A DNA stretch of 64,000 nucleotides from Ephydatia muelleri (GCA_013339895.1 JABACO010000020.1:6039029-6103028), one strand, 5' to 3'; shown: positions 11,991 to 26,638, numbered from the stretch's first letter. Program-made: numbers and translations. The notes: generated from the sequence alone by a model not told the origin.

Positions 11991-14900
11991 GTAATGTGGC
12001 CCATTGCCTTGCTTCTGTGACCATTAATAACTCAACAATGGTATCAGTTAATGAGTTGCTGTTTAAGCTAAGTCACTAAAGTTATCGTTATATTGTTCAT
12101 AACAACTTGAATATGCATGGCCACTTTATCATGAATTGAATTTATTAGCTAATCGAAATTTAATAAAACTTAATCAGCAGGGTACTCAATAAAAAAAAGG
12201 ATGAGATTGCTGTGGAGTGTCAATTAACTTATGTTAATTGTTCAGCTTTCTTTTTCAGGGAGTATATGGGAAAAAGTTATGAGGTATCAAAGTTAGGGGG
12301 TGGTGGTGGGGGGGGGGGGGGGGTTTGAGAAAAATCCCTAGTGCACTTAAGCTCGCACTGAGCAACATAAGAATCACATTGTATTGTTGTGTGTAGCATT
12401 CATAAGTGTCCAATAAAGCATGAAGTGCCCTCCTATCCTGTGATTCTAAATAAAGTGGGAGGGACTACATTCACCAGATCGACTTTGCAAAATCCACCTG
12501 CCCCCTAGCTTAAAAGATGTCCTATAAATCTGCAGAGAAAGGATCAAATGCCAATCCATGCACCAACAGACCAGTACTGTGTCCAGCCTGTTCTATCTGA
12601 TGTACCTAATGCTACCTCTTGTTCGACCATCTGCAGACTTCACATTCTACACAAGTTTCATTGGAGCAGATAAAACATGTTTGCAATCACCAAAGATGAA
12701 TACATGGGGGGGGGGGGGGGGGGTTGAGCAAGGAGCTTACTGCAAAGAAGATGGAGGCACTAATCTTCTCAAGATGGATATGTTAAATGAGTCTCAGGTC
12801 TCCTTGTTTTGGTTAATGCAAGACGAATCGGTGATAATCCGTACATGTATAGTAACTAACTTGACTGCAATTCTGATGCCTGTGTGCTATTTAAGGAGGG
12901 GTGTGGCAAATGATAATGATTTTGGTTGGTTGGTGGGCACGTTCAGAAAGTGGGTGTTTCTGTAGGCAGAGACCTGGTCTCAATTTTGGAATTTTTGTGA
13001 TGGTGTGTAGCACTTTTTTTGCCCCCCCCCCCCCCTCATTTTATGGTTTAAAAAATTTGCCAAGCCATTATCTGAACCTGCGTCAGCAGGTTCAATATAG
13101 GATTGATTGAGGAATGATGAATGTCATTAAAATTTTTAATCGCGTCGGGAGGGACAACGGAGAAACGGATCACTTATCTCGTTGCAGCAATCGAACGACA
13201 ACACCAAGATCTACGTTGTCATGCTAGTTTCATGTCATTAAACTATGCGCTTCCAGACAAACAAAGAACCTGCTTCTCGTGCCCACTCCCAAAAAAATTG
13301 TTCGTCGTCGTCTTCTTCTTCTTCCTTAGGAAGGTATAACTCGAGCTACGAACGGTTTTAAAGAACGACAATAGTACCAATCTCTTCAGAATTTACCGGC
13401 ACGTTATCCTAGCATGTCATTTGGACACATATCACATCTAGAAAGAAACTACAGCGAGAAATACCTTATTTGGTTGCAAGTTCTATGGCCATCTAGCAAG
13501 TTCTAGCAAGTTCTTAATAAAATGTATAATTCTAGGGAGTATAAATACTCCAACAGACACTAAATTTATTTGGTGTTCCTATCGCAGTTTAGTCGTTACT
13601 TACTTTGGCTAGTGAAGTTGTTTTTCTAAAAATGCCTTCGCGTAATCAAAAGAAGAGATCTAAGCAACGAGCGGAATACCTCCAAAAACGAGAAGATATT
13701 TTATCGCAAGAGAACAAGGCTAAAGCCCGAGCGCGCTACAAGGCCGACCCTGAAAAGAAGAAGGCCTCTGTACGCGACACCTACAAGGCCGACCCAGAAA
13801 AGAGAAGGCCTCTGTACGCGACACCTACAAGGCCGACCCAGAAAAGAAGAAGGCCTCTGTACGCGACACCTACAAGGCCGACCCTGAAAAGAAGAAGGCC
13901 TCTGTACGCGACACCTACAACGCAAATGTTGTATCTAAGCGTGCTGCTAAAAGGCAGCGATATCAAGAGGGCGTCGAGGAGAACCGTGCTGCTAAAAGGC
14001 AGCGATATCAAGAGGGCGTCGAGGGGAACCGTGCTGCTAAAAGGCGGATATACAGGGGCAATTCAGCTACCATTAAGGCAGCTAGAAGGAGTCGGTATTG
14101 GAAGGGTCGTAGAACTACCACTACCACCCAAAGGTATGTTATAAATAGCATGCTGTATGTAGCATTTAAAGTCTAAGGGCTGCTTTCTTACGTGCTAATG
14201 TAAGTTGCTCATGGCTTCCTGTCATGCACACATTAATGCGCCTATCATTGTTACGTGAGACCCCCCCCCCTGGGGCGAAGTCGGGGATTTGACACGATTT
14301 GACACGTGAATATCATTACTGGGTCCCACATTTGACCTAGTCCGGGCATTTGACCTTTCAACACGTGACAGATTTTGTTGTAGAAATGGACGTCGACAAA
14401 TGGAAATGGACACTTCCAAGGGACAATTGAGTTACTATCAGGCCGCTTTCCATCTGAGTGAAAAATTTGGATAGAACTTAAGTTAGTTAAACTGTGCCAC
14501 GAAGATAGCACACACGCACAGACACACCACACACATGCAAACACGCTCGCACACGCCACGCGCACACAGTCACACACATATGCACACACACACACAGATT
14601 AAAAACTATCGTACCATATTCAACTATTGTAGTGAGCCAGATGAAACTACCAGTATTTAACCCGCGTGAGCGAAGACATTTCCCGTGGTTTGCTTTTATA
14701 AAGGTCAAATCCCTCCCAATGCCCCAGGGGGTGGTCTCACGACATTTGACCGGTTATTATCCCCCAACCAGGGGCGGTTTGCTTTAATAAAGGTGAAAAT
14801 TTCAACATGCAAAGCAACGTGTTCGTGGCTTTAATTTGCATACACGCGGTGAGATGAGACACTATATGTCGTACTTTTCAATGCCATGCATGCATGCGTA

Positions 14901-17900
14901 CAATATGCTGTTCTGCACGTGGCTAAATGTTGGTGCACACATGTAGAGCTATGCACGAGTGTGTATGGTTCCTACACTTACAAAAAAAGCAGCATTACAT
15001 GTAGCTTAATCCCAGTGGCAGCAGCCTAACCTGATCGTACTCCGCAGACATTTGTCGCAACGTCCATCTGCCAATAAAAGAGCAGAGACCTTAACGCAAT
15101 TGATCTGTGTTCTCTGTACGCATGGTTGGCAAAACGGTCTAATAATAAAGCAGTTTCTGATATCCCATTTTATGACATGTAATGCTGCAGCAAACAAAGC
15201 AAGTTGAAGCTCTTATTCTGACTAGGAACTGAGCGTGCAGGGTATTTACGTACACGACATGCATATGTAATTAAAGGCAGGACGGCGGAGAAGGAAATGA
15301 AATACTTATTGAGCGGTGAATGTGGGTTTGCTAAGTACACAAACAGTTATGCAATCCAGTCGCTATCTTAATCTTTTCCCATCAGCAACGTCTAACCGCG
15401 TTTACTTTTGCAATTGGATCAGGGAGCCTAAAATAACAATGAATGATGTCAAAAGTCCACTGTTCCGAGCCGCCCCTGTAAAGGGTCAATCTTTGTTGTT
15501 TTAAAGGTCCACTACACGTGTGTACAGAAGTGTTACCCAAAATTGAGTTGCATGAAAATGAAATAATTCATGTAATGCGCAATTGGTGAAATGTTTTGAT
15601 ACATGTATAAGGCATAATGTATGGTAAAATAAAAGTACTGCAACCCTATCTTCTCCCATATAGTTACTCCCTGTTTGAGCCCAACTCTCGCACACTAGCA
15701 GAGTATGGAGTGGGGCTTGAAAAAGCAATTCTTAGGGATAGTGAGCTTCTGAGTGAAGTAAACAATGCTTTTTGCAATAGCCATCCATTGCTAGCTCAAA
15801 AGGTTGTTACAAGATCTGCCCGTGCAGCAGTAAGTAAGATTAGTGCAGATGCATTACTTGCTAAAGCACTCAGTGTACGAAGATCACAGGCAGGGTCACT
15901 GCTAAATACTATCCGTAAGGTTAATGCAAAGAAGTTGCAAGAGAGTGATATTTTAGTCGGGCATAGGTTTCATACTGCTGGAGCTGAACCTTACTTCTTT
16001 GATAATTCGTACACTCACACAAAACAGCATGGAGCCATTCCAGTAGACCTCAATGGTAGGTGTGTAGTGGCAGAGGAGATAAAGGACAGGGATAAGGTCA
16101 CCATGCGCCCTTTGAAATGGAAATGTACAAATGAGTGTCGCAAGCTCACTAGTGAAGAAGTAGCAATAGTGTTAAAAACAAATTCATTGTTCCAAAAGTC
16201 CATTGAAGACCTCAGAGCTGGGCTTGATGCTCTTGATTCAGGGTGTAGTCATGTTCATTATGATGTCACTTTGAAATCACATTCTGGGTTTATTGATCAG
16301 CTTGGGCATCCTATTTATTGTGAGCTTCCAGAATGCTCTAGTCCATTGCGAATTATTAGGGCAGCTATGCCTCACTTTCCTGCATTACGGACTTTCACTA
16401 GGCTACTTTACAAAGCTCGCAAATGTCACATGACCATTTTGGCTATTGATTCAGCACTCGCTAGTGGAAATATTGAAGAGCTTATACCATTTATGGGCAT
16501 GAAGGACAATTTGTCAGATTTGTTTAGTGAGGATGGAGTTGAGCATGCCGTAGTTAGTGAAGACCATTCATCATCTGGTCTAGGCTGCATTGAGAGAGAC
16601 TTGAAAGTTACGCATGCTGACCTTATAGCTGAGCTACAATCCAAGTTCAATGACGATGCAGAATTTGCATGTTGTAGCTGTGAAAGACTGTTTCAGCGCA
16701 AACAAGTGTCTTGTGTAAACTTTAGCCTTGACAAATATGAAACAGATACCTGGCAAAGACTGAAAGCCCATGTTTTGCAGAATGGTGTCACTGAACAACT
16801 GTACATCTGCCAGTACTGCCGACCATTTCTAAACAAAAATACTATTCCAGCAAGATGTGTTCTTAATGGGCTTGTCACTGAACTCATACCAGACGAACTA
16901 AAATCTCTAAATGCTCTCAGTAAACAACTGATTCAGAGAGCAAAGGCTTTTCAGACTATTGTGCAGCTTGGGACATATTCAGGTAAAGTGCCGGCATATA
17001 ACGCACTTCAAGCCTGCAGGGGTTGTATGTTTTTCTTGCCACTGCCACTAAATAAAACATGGGACACTTTATCGGAAATTGAACTTGGTGGTAGTGGTCT
17101 TGTAGCTTTGCCTGACCCTCAGTTGTACATAATTGTAAATGGTGTTCCAACTAAGGATAAAATTGTGTGGCAAACACTAGTGGATGTTAATGCTGTAAAA
17201 TTAGCCATTCAAAAACTCAAAGATATAAATTGGCTTTATAAAAATGTAGACGATGCATCATTAGATGAGGCAGCTAAAAATATTGTTGAAGTAGTAGACC
17301 AAGCATCTAGCATAATGTTAGAAAAAGCATCGACTGATGACGTGGCTGCTTTACAGGCGTACACTATTCGATCGCTTGACCAGCAAGGGTCAACAAAGTT
17401 GGATGTTGAGCAGTACAAGATGCAAAATGTTAAAGACAGTCCTATCGAAAGCAGACAGAGACACCTTGATGTGATGTGCTTTCCAACACTTTTCCCCTCT
17501 GGGCAGTTTGGTGAATTCCACCCTCGAGACATTCACTTGTCAGCATCAGAGTATGCTAAATCTCGGCTTCTCAACAAAGATTCTCGTTTTCGAAAAGATG
17601 CACAATATGTTTTCTTATTATTATGGCAGCAAGAGATGAGGCACATTTCTGCAGGCATTTACAATGTTCTTAAAACTACATCTAAGGGCAAAGTGCCTGT
17701 GCGTGAATTCCTTTCCAGAGTTTCAAATTCTGATGAAAGTGTTGAAGCAAATCTTTCCACAATATTTCAATCTGTGCGTGGGACTAAGCAGTACTGGTTC
17801 CATAAAAGTAGTGAATTAAAATGCATGTTGAGAGAGTATGGATCGCCCACTCTTTTCATAACTTTTAGCTGTGCAGAGTACAACTCTACCCACATAGATA

Positions 17901-20900
17901 GGTACCTAAGGAAGGTCAATGACCATCCTCCTAGCTATCCCATATCTAAGCTTTGCATTGAAGATCCTGTTTCAGTGTCCCGAAAATTCTCTGCAAATTT
18001 TCACGATTTATTTAACACTGTTCTGCTAAATAGTTCTGTGCTTGGTGTAGTCGAACATTTCTTTTGGAAAAAAGAGTATCAGGCGCGGGGAGCCCCTCAT
18101 TATCATGTATTGCTGTGGATTCTGGGTGCGCCAGTGATTGGGAAGAGTGATCCAAAAGACGTTCTTGCATGGATCCAGGAACGCATCACATGTAAAATTC
18201 CAGATGCTGCCCTCAACCCTGAACTCCACGCATTGGTCACTAAATATCAAATGCATAAGTGTACTAACTATTGCAAACGCCGGCAAAAGATCAAAAGTGG
18301 TTTTATTACTAAATGCAGGTTTAGTTTTCCACGTGACGTGACTGAGCATGCAGTGCTAAACCCAGTGGAGGAATGCCTCAAGTCGAGGAAAAAAATTTAT
18401 CTCCTACCTCGAGCTGCACAGGAATGTAGAGTGAATGATTACAATCCACTACTGCTTCTGCTGTGGCAGGCCAATATGGACATTCAGTTCACTGCTGAAT
18501 CTTCGTTAACCCTAGCTCATTATGTTACAGGGTACGTAACCAAAGCAGAGAAAAGTAACATGCAGGAAGTGTGGCAAGAGGTCAATTCAAACAGCAGTAT
18601 CTACAGCAAGCTGTGGTCCTTTGGTGTTCGGAGCTTACGTTCCAGAGAGTGTGGCCTCTACGAAGCAAGCGACCTGTTACTTGGTGACCACCTCACCGAG
18701 AAATCAGTGACTGTGAAATGGGTTGATGCTTCAATGCCTCACAAACGAAAGCGCAGGCTTAAGACTCATAAACAGCTTGTGGAAGTTGAAAAGATGAATC
18801 CTGCTTCCACTGACATATTAGAGGGGAGCATGGTAGACATATTTTACCCTACCAGGCCAAATGAGTTGGAAAATGTGTGCCTGTATGATTTTGTACAGTG
18901 GTACAAGTATTGCGGGACAGACAAGGATGGCTCTAGGGTATACCAGAAGCTGCAAAAGCCTCTTCTTCCTAATCACAAGCTGTTTGATCCTTCCAATGAG
19001 AACCAGAGAGAAGACTATTTCTATTCTCTCATGTTACTATTCATTCCATTTCGAAATGAATGTGATCTGATGAAAGAAGGAGAAACAGCTGAGGTTGCCT
19101 TTAACCGTCTCATCGGTAGCAATGTCAGTCTGTCAGATCACCACGAAAAACTGCAAGCATTGTTGAAAGCGCAGACTGCAGTGAAGAAAATCAATGAAGC
19201 AAGAGAGGAGGAAGGGGCTGTTGTTCCTCCTGCAGAGGAAGATGCTTATTTTGGTGGTGAAGCAAAGGCAGCAATGGAAGATGTGTTCAATTTGAATGTG
19301 GTGAACGCAGAGACAGTTGAAGAGCGTGTTGCTAAGCTCAATGCAGATCAGCTGCGAATCTTCAATGATATCAATGACCGTCTTTGCCACCAAAAACTGC
19401 ATGAAAATGGGAAATGCTCCTGTACTAAGCTAAAGCCCTTGTGTAAATTTATTAGTGGTGTGGGTGGTACAGGGAAATCCTTCCTAATTCATACGATTCG
19501 AGCAAAGGTTAATGAACTTTGGATCGATAACAAAGATTACATAAGGTGTGCACTTGCAGCTCCTACGGGATTGGCTGCATTTAACATAGAGGGTGTGACT
19601 GTACATAGACTATTTCAACTACCAATAGAGCATGATTCTAGAACATCCACTTACTGGTCACTACCTAAAGAATCACTTAAAGTCATGCGGAATGGTTTCA
19701 CGCATGTAAAGTTAATAATCATTGATGAGGTTAGCATGCTATCAAGCCTGACCCTAGCTTACATTCATTTGAGACTTGATGAGTTGTTTGGAAGCGATCA
19801 ATGGTTTGGGTCCATGAATGTCCTGTTCTTTGGCGATTTACTGCAGCTTCCTCCAGTAAATGGTTCAATGGTGTTCCAAAACATTTCCAATAAACTTATT
19901 GCCGCAAGGCTTGGCTGTGTGACAGCTGTGAACATTTGGAGGGAATCTATAGTGTATGATGAACTGACCATTAATGAAAGACAAAAACGCGACCCAGAAT
20001 TTGGTCAGTTGTTAAATGAAGTAAGGGTGAATTGTATATCTGACAAAACTGTTGCATTGTTGCACAATGCTGTCATAAAATGCACAGCTTTTGAAAAGTT
20101 CCAAGAACTCTTAGGCCAAAATTTGTCCCCTGTGTGTCTGTTTGCTACAAGAAAATCGTGTGACCAATTTAACGCAGAGATGCCAGTTCACCAATAGTAA
20201 ACATGCCCTGCATAGATGAGTTTGATGAAACAGCAGGGAAGGTGAAGTGGACTAAAAGGGCATCATCTGAACTAGAAAAGTTAAACAAAGACTGTAATAT
20301 GACTGCTGGTTTAGAGGCAGAGCTAAAACTTGCAGTAGGTGTTAGGGTCATGCTAAGACGGAATATAAAAACCAGTGAAGGGTTGGTCAATGGTGCACTT
20401 GGTACTGTTACTGCCATCTCTAAGGACTGCATTCAGGTTGCTTTTGATCACACTCCTAAACTGCAGTTTAAAATTGAACGTGTGCGTAGTAAGTTTCAAA
20501 TATTACGCCGTTTCTACGTGTACAGAAAGCAGTTTCCTTTAATATTGGCATTTGCAGTAACAATCCATAAGTGTCAAGGCTTATCATTAGACTGTGCAAT
20601 TGTGGACCTTTCTAGTGATATATTTGCAACAGGAATGGCCTATGTTGCCATGTCACGTGTGAGAACACTAGCTGGTCTGCATCTGTTATCATTTGATCCT
20701 AAATCGATCAAAGTCAGCATGGAGTGTACTGAAGAAGTGAACAGGTTACGTAAACTATTTAGAAGTGACATTCCGTGCATAGAGCTGTCTGCAGTCCCTA
20801 ACCCTATTAAGAGTAAACCTAAGCGAACTGGTCGGGCTTGTGACATTTTACCTCCACAACCACTACCTAGCAAAGACCAGGCTAAATCCACTGTTTCTGA

Positions 20901-22837
20901 TTCTTTGAAATCTAAGACATCACAAAGGGGTAAAGGGCAGACACCAAAGCAGAGTACACCCAAGTCCTCTGTTATAGATCTTACTGTTAATGATGTAAGG
21001 GTTGAGCGGGCAGAGAGAGAAACCACATGGCCGTATCTCAGATATTACCAAACAGACGAAGTGTGGCAACGTCAGAAGTGTACACAACTGGGCCTTACAT
21101 TTCACAGTGCAAATAATTTTGACATTGGTGGCCCCAATATAGTTTTAAATCGCCCTAACACTGAAACAATATTGAGAGCAAGGGGTGATGGCAATTGTCT
21201 CTTCAGATGTTTCTCTCAAATCATAACTGGTTCCCCAGATCAGCATTATGCAGTAAGAATGTGCATAATTACACACATGAGACACATATCGCACCTTCTA
21301 ATAGGATCATATGAATTTGATGGGGGAGATGATATTGAAGCATACATAGCTAATAGAAAAATGGATCGGAAGAGGAGCTATGGTACGAATAATGAAATGC
21401 TTACACTGTCTCACCTACTGATGTGTAATGTATACTCATTTAATGCTCAGGCTTCAAATTGGTCATATGTAGCGAACCCTGGTCACATTGATCCCAACAT
21501 TCCTGTCATTGTAGAAAGAAAATCAATGTATATTTACTACAGAAATGGAAATCATTTTGATATTGTAACCTCACAGTTGCCATAGAGAGACCACTGTGTC
21601 TAGTTTGTGAACCATGCTGCATTTAACTTGAGTGCATTGTGTAATCTTGATTAGTGGTGGTTATACACATTGCTGACGAACGTCTGGTCACTATGCTTGT
21701 TTTGAACCAAATACTATCACTGAGTCCTTTGTCCAACTATTGGACTGTCCAACAATTGTGATTGGACTGGTCTAGCTGACAGAGCAGACCAAGGCTGTAA
21801 CACAGCCATATATGGTGCATGCATGTATTTGTGTATTCTATGTATTTGTGTATGTTACAAGGCTCAGATATTCATTGATTTCTAGTGTTAGCAAGTGGCC
21901 GCAGACAGTTGAGTTGCATTGTGTACAGCAGACCACTTGAAGCCACCACATTTTGTAATGATTACTATTCTACTGCCACTTGATGTTAGAATGGGGCATG
22001 CTATACACATGTGTGTTATGCCAAAAGTAGGCTACAATGAGTGAGCGAGGGGCTCATGACACCCCCACCTTTTGAGTGGATAATACATATATCTCTGCAA
22101 ACTAACATGCACATGCAGAGATATATGGGGGACCTACTCCCATGGCCAATGATATACATGTATGTAAAAATGTGTGCACAACTTATACTCTCATGTTTGC
22201 AACAATTATAGCATGGTATATACATCACAATGGACTTGCACATTGCAGATCTTGGAAACGTTTGAGTAACTGCTGTCATTTACAAAAATAAATTTCCATA
22301 GGTAGTGGCAGAAGCTAGCTAGTTAACAGCAGAATATATCAGATGTGCTAATTTCAACACCACTGCACCTGCATGCACCTCAGGTCATGTGATTGGATGA
22401 AATTCGACCAATAGAATTTTAGCACACCTACACACACACACACTTCACTCCTCCCACTCAGTATGTGATGTCATGCATGAATAAGCGACCAGTCAGTGAA
22501 TGGACAGATGAAATTGGACCAATAGAATTATAGCACAGCTAGAACACGTGGCTGTGCATGTATATAAACCAAATACCCGTAGAACAGAACATTTCTATCT
22601 TGAAAAAAAATCAAAGGTAAATTCTAACCATCAGCACCGCTGCCCCCGCCAGCGCTACCAGCAGCACCGCTGCCCCCGCCAGCGCTACCAGCAGCAGCGC
22701 TGCCCCCGCCAGCGCTACCAGCAGCAGCGCTGCCCCCGCCAGCGCTACCAGCAGTAGCGCTGCCCCCGCCACTGCTCCCCCCAATGCTGCCCCCGCCTTT
22801 TTTCCTGCCCCCGCCACCCGCATGGCCATATCCAAGA

Positions 22838-22870
<33 letters not shown>

Positions 22871-24761
22871 GAAGAGGAAGAGGAGGGAGAAGAGGCCGAG
22901 GACGTGGAACTATAATTAATTATATTAAAAACAATTATACTTATCATTATTAATTAACTATGTGTTCTATAATTTATTACTTTAATTATAAAAGTCTTAT
23001 TGTAAAAGTTTATACGTTCTTTGACACGGAGAAAAAAAAAGAAAAAAAACTTATGAAACAAGTAAATAAAAACATTCTCTAACGAGAAAGTTGGTGGGCA
23101 TATAGGATTGACAATGTTGGTGTAAAAAGCACGGAAACAAGTGTGACAGAAATGTTACTGGAAAATTGAAATAGGCCTATATTTAGCCCAGTCACATTTA
23201 GGCAGCGCACGCCTGAGAAAATGGGCTAAATATAGGCCTATTTCAATTTTCCAGTAACATTTCTGTCACACTTGTTTCCATGCTTTTTACACCAACATTG
23301 TCAATCCTATATGCCCACCAACTTTCTCGTTAGAGAATGTTTTTATTTACTTGTTACAGAATGAAATTTAATCAGAAAAGCTGCATTTATTCTTAAAGTA
23401 ATATTCCTTGATTGTTGGACACCCTGTATTGCACATTAACATTTTTTCCACATAGGCAAACACAAGCACACAATGAATCAACACTCACTCGGATTCGTGT
23501 AGTAGAGACGCAGATATTCCATTGCCTGATCCAGTGGGCAGAATACCTATGGGCTTGCGAATAGCTGTCTCCCAATCTGCCCTCTCCATAATTCCATTAA
23601 CAACCTGCATTAGAAAGACGAACGTCGCTGCATGACCAGGTCCCACCAACAGGCAATGAAGCAAACATGCTACTCAAGTTTGGCACTACAGTACATAGCC
23701 TGCCTGAGGGCTGAGCTCTGAATACTGAGCACTGGATGGTCCAGTTCTATGCTACTGCACTCTGCATGCATTCCTACCACCATCTGTATCAATACGCCCA
23801 AACAATTCTGAAACTTGGGTGAGCGCTTTGGGCAGGTTAGACTGCATTCCTATTGCACATTCTCCATTGCCATGTAGATTGTGAGCTATGCAACTTCAGG
23901 CCTTACCTCAAAGATTAGTCCATCACCTGAAGAGACAACAATGCCATCAATAGTCGAGAAATCGTAACTCTTAACAACATCTCGAGCATGGTTCTGCCTC
24001 TCTGCAAAATGAAAGCATTGCAAGGTCACCGCCATGTACATGCCCTGGCACAACATAGGACACTATAGGCTGGTATCTATAGGACACCATAGGCTGGTAT
24101 AGGATACCATAGGCTGGTATAGAACACCATAGGACACCATAGGCTGGTATAGGACACCCTAGGCTGGTATAGGACACCCTAGGCTGGGGACGTGGGGGGG
24201 GGGGGGGGGGAATAAGTCACACCTCCTCACTTATGCCCATGTAAGGATAAAATCCAACACCAAGATACCACTATGGTCTGCATACAGCATGCCAATAGAC
24301 TGCACTTTAACAATCAATTTTTGAGGAAAACACGAAATACATTCCATTATGGCCTCACTGTCTGTACACTACTGCTACATCCTCCCTGTTTCCTTCACAC
24401 TTCCACTGTACCTACACATTCCACACATGCCATTGACCCTGATATGATGCCCACCAATAGCATTCTCCTTGCTATAGCCCTCTAACACGCACAGAACACC
24501 CCACACAACGCTGCACCATTTTAGCATTGACACCTCAGCACATCACACACTCACACACATCCACACAACACACTCACACACATCCACACAACACACTCAC
24601 ACGCACACACAACAACACACTCACACACACACAACACACTCACACACGTATAGCCTTAGACAGCGCAGATTATACACCTGGTTTCAATTAGGCCAAGTGG
24701 TGTGTCAGAAGGCCACACACAGACACACACACACACACAGACACAGACACACACAGACACA

Positions 24762-24803
<42 letters not shown>

Positions 24804-24823
24804 AGACACACACACACACACCA

Positions 24824-24859
<36 letters not shown>

Positions 24860-24877
24860 GACACATACACACACACA

Positions 24878-24922
<45 letters not shown>

Positions 24923-25516
24923 GGGTTGACTTAATGGTTACCAATAATCATTTCATTTATGTGGTGCATCTGTCATCACAAGTTTGTTAAACTATCAAAA
25001 TATATCACTACAAGAACGCATCATCAACCACAGAGTAAAATAATGTATTTGTGCTAAAGCCAGCTTTCTCTTCTTACTATAAAACGTTCTAATTATAATT
25101 CTGTCGTGGTACTTAATATAAGGCCTTTATCATTATCTGACTCGAGTTTGAAACATCAGAGTTGCTGCAAACAGATCTCCTACGCTTGCATTTCCCTTTC
25201 CACCTGTGGATAGCTGACATGGGGTCAAAGTCCGCAATATCCCATTAAATTTGTCACTGTGGTGGCTTCTCCAGTTATTTGATTACTATAGCCTCTTTCA
25301 CAGTTGACAATTGGCGACCACGTACACACTGACAGCAATACATGTAGTATCTGAGGCTCAATAATCGCAACAACTAGTATACTGCACAGAAATGCTATTG
25401 CAAAGCAATTACATGGTACATGCGGCTGCGACGTTTTTACGATAACTTCATTAGCACTTTTACGTCATCACTTTCAGGATATGATTACTGGTAACCATTA
25501 CGTCGAACCCTGCACA

Positions 25517-25550
<34 letters not shown>

Positions 25551-26638
25551 ACCACTTCTCTGATTTGCATTCATAGAACTGCACAAGATGCAACAACATC
25601 AATTTGTAATTCAACACAATTATGTAATAGTGATGTCAACTTAGTCCTACCAACACAGCAACATAACACACATATAGAACAACTGGTAATGCACTATCCA
25701 TTTCAACTGGTGAAAAGTTTAGGTGACTGTCCTCTACATCTACTGATTCCCCTATAGTCAGGGTGTGAATAGTGCAATCAGGGTGTACACCTGACTGCCC
25801 TATACACACCCATACAGAACCCAGTCAGTAGCGGATCCAGGGGGGGGGCTAGGGGGGGCTATGGGGGGCTATAGCCCCCGCCCCCCTCCCCCCTCAAATT
25901 AAAAATTCATAGTATACTTTGCAATGAATGGTGGTGCGGCGCATGGTGAATATAAAAGCTGGATCTGTAATTATACTTTCATTGTAGTTTTGGAGGTTTT
26001 CAATGCAAAAAGCGCTGGCTTCTGGGGCTCCGCCCCAGACCCCGATAGGGGAGCCCCCCTCCCATACCCTCCCCGGGATGGCTCCGCCTACATTCAGCCC
26101 CTCCCCTTTTCAGCCCCCAACCGTCCAGGCTGGATCCGCTAGTGACCCTACAGGCAGGTCCAGCTACAGGCACATCCTACACAGGTCCAGCTACAGGCAG
26201 GTCCTACACAGGTCCAGCTACAGGACATCCTAACACCTGTGCAGTGCCAAAGGGCATAGCACATGTGGTAAAAGCAAACATGCCAGGAAAACACCTAGGG
26301 TAAAAAAACGCGGAAAAATGCACACGTAAGTGTTCTGGTTGGTCGTATTGACTGTTCCAAGCCATACAATATCAGCTCACAGTCACCACAGTAATCAAAG
26401 ATGAAATTACGTATACGTTTCTATCTTCATACTCTATGATGTTGTAGACACAGTTATGTCTTGGCATTACACATGTGTACACACACTCACATGCAAAGTA
26501 CTAACTTTCTTTATAATCATAACCATAACACAGCACTAAGTAGTGTGCGCAGTTTGGTCAGTGCCCCTACCTCCCATCCAGTTTCCTACCCTCTCCCCTT
26601 CCTGTTTTCCAACAACAGAGGAAATGTTTTTAGCTAAT

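Larger units (their letters stand above)
13535..21600 (+). mobile_element. Helitron, nearly complete, ends not resolved
   Basis: A plus-strand transposon carries a TATA promoter (13540), a basic repeat-rich first exon (13632-14133), and a long Rep-helicase-OTU reading frame (15664-21585). HUH Rep, Pif1-type helicase and OTU protease domains together define an autonomous Helitron of the OTU-bearing kind. At least two single-base frameshifts (near 13800 and 20180) interrupt it. It lies inside a sphingosine kinase intron in the antisense direction. I could not fix the 5' TC and 3' CTRR ends; a small hairpin with CTAG at 21773 lacks the expected T after it. Confidence 0.85.

Noticed and set aside
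12558-13339. Open frames of 70-135 codons left of the Helitron
   Set aside because: No motif, no splice context and they include G or C homopolymer runs.
21725-21780. Hairpin plus CTAG as the Helitron 3' end
   Set aside because: The base after CTAG is C rather than T and the stem is weak, so the end was left open.
24656-24944. Frames reading Cys-Val or His-Thr strings
   Set aside because: They are translations of CA microsatellites; the same applies at 6255-6708, 8430-8760, 43344-43726 and 54096-54423.
25924-26233. Pro-rich frames over 70 codons
   Set aside because: They run through the GC-rich MITE-like element and the following minisatellite.
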